From NCBI GenBank assembly GCA_028456385.1, contig JALNQF010000051.1:62001-126000 (forward strand): a DNA stretch of 64,000 nt, given 5' to 3'. The translations under genes were made by a program, and so were the position numbers. Source of the stretch: Ophiosphaerella korrae (Eukaryota > Ascomycota > Dothideomycetes > Pleosporales > Phaeosphaeriaceae). Each line of letters begins with the position of its first letter. Positions within the stretch are counted from its first letter, which is position 1. Below the pieces are notes generated by a model. The model saw only the letters and a list, made by a program, of their open reading frames with translations, was not told where the DNA came from and searched no databases. Of the stretch, positions 1 to 11,541 are shown one piece after another.

Positions 1-3000
1 CTAACTCAAAGGCCAAGCGTGCATGTTTAAAATGTCCCTCCGGTATCTGTACAGCGCTGAAACCAGTCTGATTCAGGCTACTAAAAGCAGAGGGGCCCAC
101 TACCACCCATCACTGCTGAGCCATGCTCAGCAGGAGGGTAGATAGGGAACTTTTTCTTCGACGATCCAACAACTGACTAGCAGTACCTTACAACCATCAA
201 GTGCCATTGGAAGAGCTTCAAGAGGTCGTGTGGGTGTCGTGGGGAAGGTGAGAGGTGGCGCGCAGGCCAAGCAACTCACTTATGTGGGAGGCAGAGGTGG
301 GGTTCTTGACCCGCGAACACAAGCTGTTGTTTTGTTTCGGCTGCCGGGCATATCGCGTGCTATGCTTGTGCAACTAAACGACGATGTTGAAAGAGCCAGC
401 AAGCTGAGCTTTTCAGCGTGCTGATGGTGATCGTGCTGTTCTCGTTCGCCAGCTGAGGTGGATGTGGTGGGGGAGAAGCTTTGCTTTGTGAGGTGGAGGA
501 GTAATGGAGCGCGAGGGGCAGGCTCAGTATTTATGCTCCCCAGGGGAGGCTAACGTGGGTGCTCACGTGAGCAAGAGCGATTGCCTTGCGGTGCACCACC
601 CCTGCATGCCAAGGGCGAATAGGAAGATGATAGTCTGGCTGCGGAGTCGGCTGAGCTGGTTGCTGTGGTAGCGTAGATGCTCGGAAGGGGCATACAGAGC
701 GATTGAGGGCGCAGGGTAGGTAATGGTGCGGGTAGTTGGCGACGAAAGTAAAGGCGTCCTCGTTCTCGAGCGTATTGGAGATCCGGGGTGGCGATGCTTC
801 CTCAATGCCCACAAGAGACTTGAGTATGCTTTTGTATCCTGGTAGAAGCGTCGTCTCAGCCGCGAGTCTGAATATAAATACAAAGCATCCGAAGTGAGGG
901 CATTGATCTGCGCTTCTATCGGCCAGAGCACCTGCCTTCGCCAAGTGATATTGCCCAAGTAATGTTGCTCAGGTGATATTGCCTTTCCAAGGTGATGTTG
1001 CCTTCCTCAAGTTATGGCCGCCAACTCAACCATCAATCCAGGTTGCGGCAAGCAGGCCTGGAGTTCATGACTCGGGAACCCCTCAAGTATGCAGAATGGA
1101 TACGCTGCTTGTATGTTTTCCTGGATATGCGGACTCACCCTTTGGGTTGTGTCGCGGAATGATAATGTCGCAAGCTGGACCATCTTTACCGCAACTCCCC
1201 AATCACACCCTCGCCGCTCAGCCTTCCGACTCTTTAAATCTCATCGCGCCCTTGCCTCGTGGACTTCGGTTCATGTCGTTAAGGTATATTGGTTAAAGAC
1301 ACCTTCAGCATACAATAGTCAATCATCACCGTACACCGCCCGCCCCCAACCTTCTTCCTAGCTCTTTGTTGAACAATGAACAACTTCCGACTAGGGCTCA
1401 CAGTGCTTTAGTGTTTGGGCCTTACCATTACGATGCATCATTCCATCGTTGACCCTTGATGCGCACACGTCACCTTAAGCCAGTTCTATCGTCCCATCTC
1501 TTCGTGTTACGAAGATCAATACACCCAGTGCAACCCGACGTCAACAGCAGGAACACAAAGACACGAGAAGGGGTATGGCACTGTTCTTGAACCTCACCGT
1601 GTCCCCGCGGGCCAAAAATCGTACCTACTCGGACGTTCGAATTGCAACCGGGGATGAGCACGCGGACCGACTGGGGACCAAAATCGGTACCGCACCCAAA
1701 TCCATTTAATTTTTGCACTAGCCTCGAATACCCGGCCGAGCAAAGAGAAAGATCATGTAGACAGATAGTCACTAGCATCTATACTGGGGATCGAGTCGGT
1801 ATTTCGAGCGTGCCGGCCTGAGCTCAAACGAGAACCCATTGGTGCATGACTCGAGGCCACAACATCTGGTCCTGAAGTCTATCAGGTCCGATAGTAGTTT
1901 GGCGACAGCCACCCGAGCGGCATGTCGCCAGCTGCAAGTACCCGAGAAGCTTGGCTGCTCAAATTAATGTTAATGCTCTGCAGAAAAATGCGGGGTTGAC
2001 AAGCATTCCTGGCAGCAAGCTGGTCCTATCATCCGAGAAGGGGATGGCGCCGAGCAGCCCGCTGTGCTCGTGTGTTGCACAAAACACGAGACACATTGTA
2101 GCACTCTGGGGGCTGCAGATGGAAATGCGTTGCGAAGTGACTGAAGTGAACTCTGTGAGGCAAAAAGCTAACTTCAGGGGTGCATCGCCTGCGAACAGCC
2201 CCATACCAAAAGCAGCCCCCAGTATGAACGGTGGAAGTCCAAGGTGCACAGGACATGTCTACAGCATGACCATGTTCGGACCGGGAACATTACAGTATCA
2301 AGAAGCCGAAAAGCTTTGCTACGTTGTACGATGCCGACGGTGGAGCGCGTGACTGCCTTTGTTCCACTTCAGGGCTGAAGAGGTGGGCGCTCTCCCGTGA
2401 TTTCGATTTGTTGAAGTCTGGGTCGGCAAGCCTCTGATTGATCGGACTTGAAGCGAAGAATGGCGTGCAGCGAGCCTGGAGCTCTGAAAGAGTTGGGATG
2501 TTCATCCGACGGGCCCAACCGAGTCCAGACGAGAGAAAAGAGGGGCTGCGTCAAAGAACCTTGAACAATCGAGAGGGCTTGACACATCCTGCATTGCTGA
2601 TCGTCAGCAGGACAAGGGAATAACGAGGAACGTGGAGTTGAGAAATGATGAGGAAAAAAACGGTTGAAAGGTGTCGCCCGGGGTCTGACAGGAGCTGATG
2701 ATTCGGTGTTCACCAGCGGCTTCGCTACCCCCCCAACCCCCCCAAGCGCGCAGCAATTTGCAGCTGTTCGCCTGAAGCATGCACGGCTAGCCACTCTTGG
2801 TCTGGCCGTCTCCGCATTTTCCTGCGCATCGTTCGTCCACAGCCCCTAATCCTTGGCCAGCCGTGCGAGCTTGCAGAAGCCTCAAAGGCGTTGGGTCTGC
2901 GTGTTCTGACTCTGTCTGTTCTTCTGTTCTTCTGTAATGAGTGTCATCCTTCGTCACTATTCCTCCATTACCCAGCCGGCAGCCAACCAAAGCCTACCTT

Positions 3001-4758
3001 CGGATCATCTCCAGCCGGTCGCGCCACTGTCACCGTTGTGTCTCTCCTGATTTGACAACTTGTACGTCGCTGCAGGGTGTTTGTCGCGAACTTCTCCTCC
3101 AACGTTTCGAAGAGGTGCCAAGGCCAAACTGTCCACTTGTCTGTCTGGCCATTTGGGACGGATAACTTCGCCGTTTATACCGACTTCCTATCGCTTGGGA
3201 CATAGAGCGATAATGTGTTCGCTCTAGTGGTCGCGTGTACGTCCTTTGAACCTTAGGCCTCGATCGACCAGTCAGCCCTGACCCGGAGCGTGGCGCTTCC
3301 CCACAATCTGATGCCCTGGAGCTTTTTGTGCTGACCCCGGGCCTATTGACTTCCATGCGACGACCGATACCATAGTGTGTCGCCTTCCTTTACACAATTC
3401 TCTGCAAGAAAGACTAGGGATAGACCGGATCAAGATTTGGAGCGTTGTTTACCTTTGAGGTGTGTATCCGCCGAAGCTGACAGACGCCGGCGACTTTGGC
3501 TGTTTTGCGCAAGGCTGACTGCGAATAGTTGCTTTTTAATCGCTTTCTGCTATTAGACGGTGCAAGTACCATTGTGGGATAGATTTGCCTGGTACGTACT
3601 GTCCTGTCATTGCCTATCGCCTGCAAACCTGCCGCCGTGGTAGCAAGCCTGATCGAGCCTAGGTACCCGCTTGCCATCTGCAGTGGACTACTGTCATCTG
3701 GAATCTCCTGCTGACCGTATCTGGCAGGATAGATTGTTGTTCGTTCTGTTAGAAGGTGTTACTGTCCTGGTACCCTGGCGCCGTCGCTGCATTTCCTAGA
3801 CTTTTCTGTCTATCAGGTAAGCCCGGCCGCCTTTCCTACTGCCCGTCATATCACTGCCCCCGTTTCCTTTTCCTTTGATTCAAAAGCCGGCACTGTTATA
3901 GCAAGTCTTTTTCGGTGTGTGGGACCAGAGGTAAGGTAGGTGGGGGGCCTGCTGGTATGCAGTGAGTGCATGGTGAGTGCGCACTAGCAACGAAGGCCTA
4001 GTGACGACACCAGGGGGGCTACACACACGTGTAGATGAAGTTTGCCTTGCGTACTGTTTGAGAAGCCACACTCGAAGACATTGGTGCTGGTGTTGACAGG
4101 TGTTGGTCGAGAGAAAGCAAGGTTGAGCCGCAGTGAGAGATTACGGGCCACACCACCGAGGACAGCATCACCAAGAACTGCAAGCCACTTCTCTCTATTA
4201 CTTTCCTTCAGTCATACAAGCTTCATTTTCGTCTGCATCTCCCTGTCCTAATTAACCTCTCTGTAAATGCAGACAAGGGAGATTGCAGTTGATACTGGCT
4301 GGTCAAGTTGCTTATAGCAGACCGCATTTACCCTCTATTTGACAATGAGTTCCGAGCAACTTGTTATTTGTCGCAGCTGACCCACTAAGCACAGTCCATA
4401 CACACTGCGAACTACCAACTCACGCCACTTATCTCTACTTCTTCCCCACCTCGCCCTCAACGATAACCTTCCTCCTCTCCAATCATCTGCAACCCTTCGT
4501 AAGTTAAGACTCCACCCTCTAGATCTGTGCAATCCTACCTATCCCCCTCTCGGTGTCGCATCGTTTCTAGGTGTCAGAGTAACTGCTGTGGCACCTTCAG
4601 AAGCTTGTACCGCCTCTCCGCTTTTCCTACATCACCTCCACATCCACAGCTCAACTAATACCCCGAAGTGAGCACGTTCCCCTAGCCATCACTGTGACGA
4701 TTCGCCGCCGACAGCTGTAAACTACTCTTTGCAGCCATTGGTTATATCAGTATCAACA
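1..4758. other. long non-coding interval, no supportable gene
   Basis: Only short, low-quality reading frames occur here on either strand; none shows a recognisable domain, a convincing start and splice sites together, or sustained codon bias. The 5' part may include the promoter of a leftward gene beyond the window edge. From about 4 kb onward the plus strand becomes pyrimidine-rich, as in fungal promoters and leaders, and a good GTAAGC donor is visible at 3817 and GTAAGT at 4759. A short poly-C tract lies near 2730. I infer that the right-hand part belongs to the promoter and untranslated leader of the PSP1-domain gene starting at 6705. Confidence 0.5.
942..1002. repeat. four imperfect 14-nt tandem repeats
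   Basis: Three head-to-tail copies of a unit like CAAGTGATATTGCC occupy 942-983, and a fourth (AGGTGATGTTGCC) follows after a short spacer and ends at 1002. The copies differ at one to three positions. No reading frame uses them. They could be a degenerate micro-array or a cluster of protein-binding sites; the sequence does not decide between these. Confidence 0.6.
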
Positions 4759-5194
4759 GTAAGTTGCAAACTCCACTTTTACCTTTCGTTTGCAGTCTGT
4801 GCGATTTTTTTTTGTGCACCGACTATCCTTTTACCCTACAGTCCCCCCAACACAACTTCTGGCGGCTGCCTTGCGCTGTCTTTGCCATACTTTTTACTTG
4901 TCCGTTCTGTCAATTTCTCCGACCGGGACTACCCTTGACTTACCTTTATTACATTTTCTACTTATCTACTTCCACAACACACCCCCTCGACATCCTTGCC
5001 CCGCTAACCCAATATTTCTCGCTCGCCTGCTCCTCTCAATCTACGTGTTGGTTGCGTCCTTTTTCTCTCTTGCTCGCTTTGTATCCTCTACGCTATTCCG
5101 CTCCCTTGATGTGTGCGCTTGCCGTATTCTTGCTTTACCCTTTTACTGTTATTCTTTCCTTTGGCTTGCCTACTTCGGTGCCTCTAGGCGTCTG

Positions 5195-5460
5195 CCTGAG
5201 AGTCTGCTTAGACGACGGCTTGGATACTTGTTAGAATGCTAGATACCTGCTTGGATGACGCCTTGGATAATGCCTTGGACACCTACCTGGACACCTGCCT
5301 AGATAACGGCCTGGAGACATACTCAGTCGACTGCTTAGATGCTTATTGGAATTCTGGATACCTTCTTGGGCGACTGCTTGAGCGACTGCTTAAGCGACTA
5401 CTTGGATGCCTGTTAGGATATCTGCTTGGACGCTTGAGGACCTACTTAGGTATCTACTAA
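5195..5460 (+). repeat. degenerate 12-nt periodic array
   Basis: Units related to GACTGCTTGGAT recur about every 12 nt for more than 250 nt, with heavy divergence. One frame (5236-5460) stays open and would read as a Leu-Asp four-residue repeat that changes to Leu-Leu-Gly/Glu-Arg. This openness follows from the period being a multiple of three and is not evidence of a gene. Similar weak units (CTCTTGAGCG-like) continue toward 5720. Confidence 0.65.
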
Positions 5461-5754
5461 GGTGCTGGAGTGCTTGCTTAAGTGGCTCTTTCGCTATCCT
5501 CTTTACCGTCTACTTGAGGGCTACCTTTCGAACAAATCCCTTACTGTCCTCTTGAGCACATCCTCCAAAGTGTAGTTTCTCGAGTGTAGCTTCTTATAAG
5601 CTTCGTTTACTCTTATCTCGATCGCTGCCCCTTCAGCGTATCCTTTTCGGTTACCTCGAATACGGCCTCTTGAGCGCATCCTTTACTATCCTCTTAAGCG
5701 ACCTCTTCAGTGCGGCCTTATAGACCTCTTCTACACCACCTTGTAGTCAACAGT

Positions 5755-6262
5755 GACCTCTCCAGCGTCGCCTCCACAATCTCCAGCGCCTTCACAGTCT
5801 TTAGCACCTCCAGTCTTTAGTGCCGCTACGGTCTCTGGCGCCTCTATAGCCTCTGGCATCTCTATAGTCTCTGGCGCCCTTATAGTCTTCAGCGCCTCTA
5901 CAGCCTTCAGCGCCTCTACAGTTTCCAGCGCCTCTACAGCCTCCAGCGCCTCTACAGCCTCCAGCGCCTCTACAGCCTCCAGCGCCTCTACAGTCTCCAG
6001 CGCCTCTACAGTTTCCAGCGCCTCTACAGTCTCCAGCGCCTCTACAGTCTTCAGCGCCTCTACAGGCCTCAGCGCCTCTACAATTTCCAGCGCCTCTACA
6101 GTCTTCAGCGCCTCTACAGGCCTCAGCGCCTCTACAATTTCCAGCGCCTCTACAGTTTCCAGCGCCTCTACAGTCTCCAGCGCCTTCAGTCTCTAGCGCC
6201 TCTACAGTCTCCAGCGCCTTCACAGTCTCCAGCGCCTCTACAGTCTCCAGCACCTTCACAGT
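5755..6262 (+). repeat. 18-nt minisatellite
   Basis: A tandem array of an 18-nt unit, CTCCAGCGCCTCTACAGT, has about twenty well-preserved copies between about 5880 and 6240 and degenerate copies on both flanks. Variants swap CTCCAG for TTCCAG, TTCAG or CCTCAG. The unit has no stop codon in some frames of both strands, so open frames exist on plus (5753-6196, Ser-Ala-Ser-Thr repeats) and minus (5801-6322, Gly-Ala-Gly-Asp-Cys-Arg repeats). Neither is believed to be a gene. The array sits about 450 nt upstream of the PSP1-domain start codon, probably in its leader or a leader intron. Confidence 0.85.
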
Positions 6263-6585
6263 CTTCAGCATCGCCTTTAGTGTTTCCCCAAGTACCTCTC
6301 CAATACCTCCCTTTACTGTCATCTCAAGCCCTGCTTCGAACGCCTCCTTTGTGGTTTTTCTTTAGCTTCCCTTCACTTTCCTTGCCAGCACCCTCACAAG
6401 TACTATGCTGACTTCAATTTCACAGATCCAGACATCAATTCCGTCAGACTCCTGTGGCGCCCGTGTCAAGGACGAACTGCTTAACAAGTCGACCCCCTAA
6501 GGCCTCTGTTACGCTACGATCACAGACCACCGGCTTGAACCCTCACCAAACTTCTGACTATCGCTCACATAGAGCCCAGCCAAAG

Positions 6586-6656
6586 GTAAGATCCAACTCC
6601 TTGCTCATTATCGGCATACTTCAGACTCTCACTGTGCCATCATATTCCACTTGCAG
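6586..6656 (+). other. 5' UTR intron of the PSP1-domain gene
   Basis: GTAAGA at 6586 and CTTGCAG ending at 6656 define a 71-nt intron of normal size for this genome. It ends 48 nt before the ATG at 6705. This excludes in-frame translation from the upstream TTG at 6651 and supports 6705 as the first codon. Confidence 0.6.
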
Positions 6657-6704
6657 AGTGTGCTCATTACAGGTAGATCAGACAAGCAAACTCATTCCAT
6701 CAAT

Positions 6705-9559
6705 ATGAGCTCCGCATCGGCGTCGTACAAGCTAAGCTTGCCCGTCGGGGGAGCTTCTCTAGATAAGTCGAAATCACAACTCCGTCGCCTCACCCCTGAC
6801 AGCGATGTTTTGGCGTCAAGCGATGAGGATCGTGAGCACGTGCGCCCTCCTGTTCGTCAGGCAACAGGCAGTTACTCTGGGACCAGGCGCATGTCGTCTA
6901 GTTGGTTGCACGATATCCAGCCGAACCGGAAGAACTCGCTCCCTTCAATTTCGTTTGCAGACTCACTTCCAACGACGCCATTACTCGAGATTGCACCACA
7001 GTCACGTCCAGCCACGTCCACATTCTCTTGGAATACTGGTAGCTTCACGTCGAATCAGTCTCACAGCCGACTGAGGGAGATTGTGCCTTCACCGACATCT
7101 GGCTTTGCGCCCAGTGATAGGCCCGTACCGTCACCTACCACAACTGAGCCTGACAACGGTATCGCTTGGCTCCTTGCAGAGCGTGACAACAAGGAATTAC
7201 CTATCCGCAAGTCTGTCCGGTCCCAATCTTATAGTATAGGGCAAGGCGACATTGAGAACAGTCCTGTCGGTAGTTTCACCGCTCACCTTCGGTCAAAGTT
7301 GGCTCACCGACCTTCCAAGCCAAGCCTCCTTGGTGAGTCTGGCGTTGGCCTCTCACAGCTGCGTGAAGACGAAGCAGATGAGCTTGAGCCGGCAAACGGG
7401 TCCGAACACGGAGTGAGGTTTGCTCTCAACCACTGGGACCGCGACCAAAAGCAAGTTCCACTCAAGCAGGCAGCTGTCGAAAACGCTCGAGCCCGCAGCC
7501 GTGGGATCTCAAACGACTTGCCAGCCACTCCTCATCGTCGCAAGACTACCGCTGGCCTGCGCATCGCTTCACACGGCACTATGGCTGATTACGCCATCGA
7601 GGAACACGGCGACTCCGAATCCAACATGAGCCTCCCCAATCTCGGCCTCACTCGCCGCTTCAGCGAGCATACCTCAGTCCTCGCTCGCGATCATGAGGTA
7701 GAGATTATTGACAGTCCCAAGAAACAACAGTGGGCAACTGATAACATCCCTATGCTCGGAGCCGATGCCCTTAGCCGCCGTCATTCCTTCGCGCACTACA
7801 GCAGCCACAGTCAGATACTCCCCCACTCGACTCTGAGCAACACGAAAGAAGAGGACGAGACACCCACGTCACCCAGCCACAAGTCCCAGTCACCCTCAGA
7901 GACTGAACAATTTGATGCTGCTGCGTACTTTTCTGGCTATGGCCCCGGTTCGCGCATTATCAACGCGTCTGCAATCACTGCTGCTCACCCCGACCCCGCC
8001 ATTATTCCGAATCCAGCCATGTCTACGGGCAATCCTTATGCCGTACCACAAAATCTTGGCCGCCCTGCACGCCGCCTCTTTGTCGTCACGTTCAAGTGCT
8101 CCCGCGCGGACATATACTATCTTTTCGACAACACGGGTCTTGAGATCCGCTGCGGAGACCTTGTCATTGTCGAAGGCGACCGCGGTTGCGACCTAGGCCA
8201 AGTCACCCACGCTGACATAACTCTGGAGCGTGCAAAGCAGGAGAAAGCTCGCGCGAATGAAGAACATTTCCGCTGGCTGGTGATGTTCTCGCAGTACTCC
8301 CTGGCTGGTACTTCAAATGATTCAGGCATGCTTGGCGCCCTTGCCCGTGCTAATGGGGCTAATAACCCTATGGCTCGCTCACACGGCATGGGAGTTCAGC
8401 AGGATCAAGACGCTAAGCCTAAGATGATTAAGCGTCTTGCACAGCAGCATGAAATCATGGCTTTACGTGAGAAAGAGGGGCAAGAGGCAAAGGCGAAGCG
8501 TCTGGGGGCCCAGAAAGCAGCGGATTTCAAGTACCCTATGGAAATTCTCGATGCGGAATATCAAGCGTAAGTTTGCCGCTATCTTCTCGCGGTTGCTTGC
8601 TAATTGTTTCCAGCGACTATCACAAACTTACCTATTTCTACTACGCCGTGACATATGTCAACTTCAACGACTTGGTTACCGACCTTTTCAAGCAGTACAA
8701 GGTCCGCATCTGGATGTCAGCGGTTAACCCAGCCTCGGTCGTCAACCCAGCAGGTGGGGTGCAGGTTCAGCCTCCCTCGGCTGTTGGCCCTGGAGCTATT
8801 GTACGTTCCAACCCAGGCAATGGCTCTCCTGCTGTTGGCCCTGGTTTCGGTACCATCAACAATCGCGCGAATGCGCAGTACGGTAAGTAATTTCCACAGA
8901 ATGTTTTATGTGCTATAATTGACGAATTTTTAGGTCAAGGCCGCCAACAGGCCCCTACAGGTAACTACGATGACGGGTACAATGCCTTCTCGTACCAAAT
9001 TCCAAACTACGCACCCCAAGCCGCCTTCAATATGCCCCCTTGGGCCCACAATCAGCTCCCCCAGCAGATGTATGGTACATTCCCCATGCAACCCAACGGT
9101 TTCCCGAACGTCACTGCAAGCGGTAGCCCAATGAATTTTGGTGCATATTATCCGCCCGCTACATATGCGCCTTCACCAATCTATGGTCTTCCTACTAGCG
9201 GCCCTGCTTACCGCGGCGGTCACCAATCTACTGCTGCTGGCGCTCGGTCCCACACTACTACTGCTGGTCCATCTTACAATCAACATGCGCCATCTTCGTT
9301 CAACAATGCGCCGTACTCATCTGGTGGAACGGTCGCTCCGGGTTATGGTACTACTCGAGGTTATACCAATGCATCCTACTCGTCTGGTGGAATAGTACCC
9401 CCTGGTTTTGGTGCCTCTGGTGGGTGGGCAGCTTCAGGTTTCGGCACCTCTGGAGCCTATAGCCATGATTACACGGGAACCTCCGGTCCTGTCCATGATC
9501 CAATGCTCGACCCAACTTCTTTCCTGGCTGCTCTGCAGATGATGAACCGCGACAAATAA
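6705..9559 (+). CDS. PSP1: PSP1 C-terminal domain protein with low-complexity tails
   Basis: The proposed coding exons are 6705-8566, 8614-8882 and 8934-9559 (918 aa). Introns of 47 and 51 nt have GTAAGT donors, and both keep the frame. Residues 1 to about 440 are Ser/Pro-rich and probably disordered. From about residue 455 (RRLFVVTFKCSRADIYYLFD) a PSP1 C-terminal conserved domain runs across the first intron, including the segment DYHKLTYFYYAVTYVNFNDL. The last 160 residues are rich in Gly, Tyr, Ser, Asn and Pro, with repeated SSGG and GFG motifs, as in condensate-forming RNP proteins. Yeast PSP1 was found as a suppressor of DNA polymerase alpha mutations and associates with P-bodies; the molecular role is poorly defined. 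The start is the first ATG after the leader intron. The upstream leader is extraordinarily long and repeat-filled. The domain call is firm; orthology to yeast PSP1 is inferred. Confidence 0.9.
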
Positions 9560-10307
9560 GTTCTCACAAAATACATCGAGGGACGGTTCATCATCACATT
9601 ATCGGCAGCTTTAGACTTCGGCTTTCCCACTTATTTGCCCCAGTTTGTTCACATCTTTAAAGAATTATGGCCCTAAGGCGATGTATTTTTATCCAATCCT
9701 CTGATTACACGGGAAGCCTGCAGTGATGACGAGCTGCGACGGCATATTTTACGATATCTTTCATTGCATAGCGGATATGCTACGATGATGGCTACAACGG
9801 TCTTAGAATCAGACAACGGATGACATGCTTCCCTGGGACGATTTCACTACTGCTTCATTTACACTTACCCAGATTCCCCTTTTCCTTTGTCATGCTCTCT
9901 TTTCTAAGACTCTTCCTAGTTTGTCCTTCTGAGATGACTGACAGCTGGGTGACAGTCTTAATATGCGTTATGGCTATAAGCGGACAAACCCTATAATCGG
10001 TGGATTGCAGGTCCTAATATCCCCTCTTACAAAAAACTGTGTTCCTTACAACTCCATCTCTTGTGATGCGTGCACGCGTGGGTATGTACTTGATGCCCAT
10101 CCTTCTCCCTGCGTGATGCCTTTCCCCGTCCACAGCGAAGAAACCAACATATCCAATTATCATTTAAGCGTACGTGTGGTGCTATATGATACCACGCACA
10201 CAACACAGAGTCTGGCTCAGCCTTCAGCCCAAGTCTCGACGCACGGCAACCTCGTGGTCTTCTCGCGTCACTATTCACCTCAATACCACAACCTTTATAT
10301 CTTTTGT
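9560..10307. other. intergenic: PSP1 3' UTR and upstream region of the next gene
   Basis: No gene is supported. An open frame from 9963 runs through part of this interval into the next gene, but its early part has no conserved look and poor codon usage. The first 300 nt are presumably the 3' UTR of the PSP1-domain gene. Confidence 0.5.
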
Positions 10308-11138
10308 ATGGCTCGACAGAGCTTTCCATCTGTTATGCATGACGTGATGCAGCCTGGATACAGTCAAGTCAAGACGTCGAATGCTGGTGAGGAAGTTGCA
10401 AACACCGAGAGCCAGTAGGTGCTACCAGGGCAAAACTGTAACAACACAATTCCAGCTGACACTCAAGAAAGGCAACGGTTTGTTGTAAGGACGCTGCTCA
10501 AAGGTCCACAAATGGATGAGAAGGATGTGCAACAGTTTTCTGCAAAGATTGCTGCTGGTCAAAGGCAGCTCAATACACTGCTCAAACAGCAGATCCATGA
10601 AGCGTAAGAGCAACAACACAGTGCTTGGACGATACAGGACAAGCAGCTAATGGCGAACGCTACTTGCAGTGAAGAAAAAGAAACGCGCCGCCGCAACGAA
10701 GTCGCCTCCGCGATCGCAAATGCCCTCAAACCCCCCAGCCATGCCGCACAAGGCGATAATCCCACGTTCTGTGGCACCACAATCGCCGAAAACAAGGACT
10801 ACCTGCCGACCATGGGTGTTCTTGCCGCGTCCGAACGCTTGATCAAGGAGTATGAGAGGCTAGACAAGATGTCCAGGGATATGAAGGACGAGCAAAGGGA
10901 GCCGATGGCGGGTGCATGGAACAAGGAGGTCAAGGAAACAGAAGGCCAGCTGACGATGGGAGCAAGAGTTGCGCTGAGGAATGTCAAAAAGGTACTTGGC
11001 GCTGATGTTGTGGATGCGGAAGAGGACGCTGAGCATGGAGAGAAGGAGCTGAGCTACGAGCTCCAGAAGAGCTTACGCTACACAGAGAGAGGAGTCAAGA
11101 GGATGGTCAAAGGGCTTCCAGCAGAAGAGGATCGCTAG
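10308..11138 (+). CDS. unknown protein, charged and helix-rich
   Basis: The frame is interrupted by in-frame stops at 10416 and 10605, but splicing restores one 240-aa protein: 10308-10386, 10429-10603 and 10670-11138. The second intron (66 nt, GTAAGA donor, CTAAT branch-like motif, TTGCAG acceptor) is convincing and joins KQQIHEA to EEKETRRRNEV in phase. The first (42 nt, GTGAGG donor, CTACCAG acceptor) is weaker. Start alternatives are ATG at 10308 and at 10335. The product is hydrophilic, with Gln/Lys/Glu-rich helical stretches likely to form a short coiled coil, and has no membrane segment or signal peptide. I recognise no family; it may be lineage-specific. It lies between the PSP1-domain gene and RPL15 on the same strand. 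Confidence 0.55.
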
Positions 11139-11541
11139 GTGGAATACCAGTGGTGTCGCTCTGGAAACGCACAGAGAAGACGATGTGGCTATGTGACTAC
11201 TTCGCTACGAGCATTACAGAATACCAAAACATAGCTACTACTACGAATTCCGGACATTCTCCTGCCAAATCCGTGAGTGAGCACATTGCAATTCTGCATC
11301 TGATCTTGATAAGTCGTCTCGTCTCGTCTCGTCTCGTCTCGTACTCGCTTCGCTTGGTAGAGCCTGGCGTGTTGTGGGGCTGCTGCCAAGTGTTTTAGCT
11401 TAGTAACCCTCCACACACCAATTTTGCATTCGCGATTTCGACTCTGACAACGTTAACGTCGACAACCACTAACCAACAGTCAAGGTACGTGCCTCGCTCC
11501 CCTACCATAATACAGAAGTCAAGCAACTGACTTTTCCACAG
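11139..11541 (+). promoter_or_regulatory. RPL15 promoter region with 5' UTR intron (11485-11541)
   Basis: This interval separates the unknown gene from RPL15. GTACGT at 11485 and TTTCCACAG ending at 11541, with a CTGAC branch-like motif, define a 57-nt leader intron ending exactly at the ATG. A leader intron abutting the start is common in fungal ribosomal protein genes. It also contains a 5-nt microsatellite (separate entry). Confidence 0.6.
11314..11342. repeat. (GTCTC)n microsatellite
   Basis: Five to six perfect copies of a 5-nt unit lie about 200 nt upstream of the RPL15 start codon, in its promoter. Confidence 0.9.

Larger units (their letters stand above)
4759..6425 (+). other. candidate 1.67-kb leader intron of the PSP1-domain gene
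   Basis: A strong donor (GTAAGT at 4759) and an acceptor with a branch-like motif (CTGAC shortly before TTTCACAG ending at 6425) could bound one long intron in the 5' untranslated region. Both periodic arrays at 5195-5460 and 5755-6262 would then lie inside it. Such length is unusual next to the 44-66 nt introns elsewhere in the window, so the pairing is tentative. Other donors (for example at 3817) or shorter nested introns remain possible. Confidence 0.3.

Noticed and set aside
531..958. Two overlapping minus-strand frames of 131-137 codons
   Set aside because: Neither shows domain features, and they overlap each other in different frames; composition looks random.
1620..1660. GTTCGAAT resembling a tRNA T-loop
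   Set aside because: The flanking bases do not pair as a T stem and no acceptor or anticodon arm can be drawn.
5753..6322. Repeat-encoded frames on both strands of the minisatellite
   Set aside because: Open frames are expected from an 18-nt stop-free unit; they lie just upstream of the PSP1-domain gene, probably in leader DNA.
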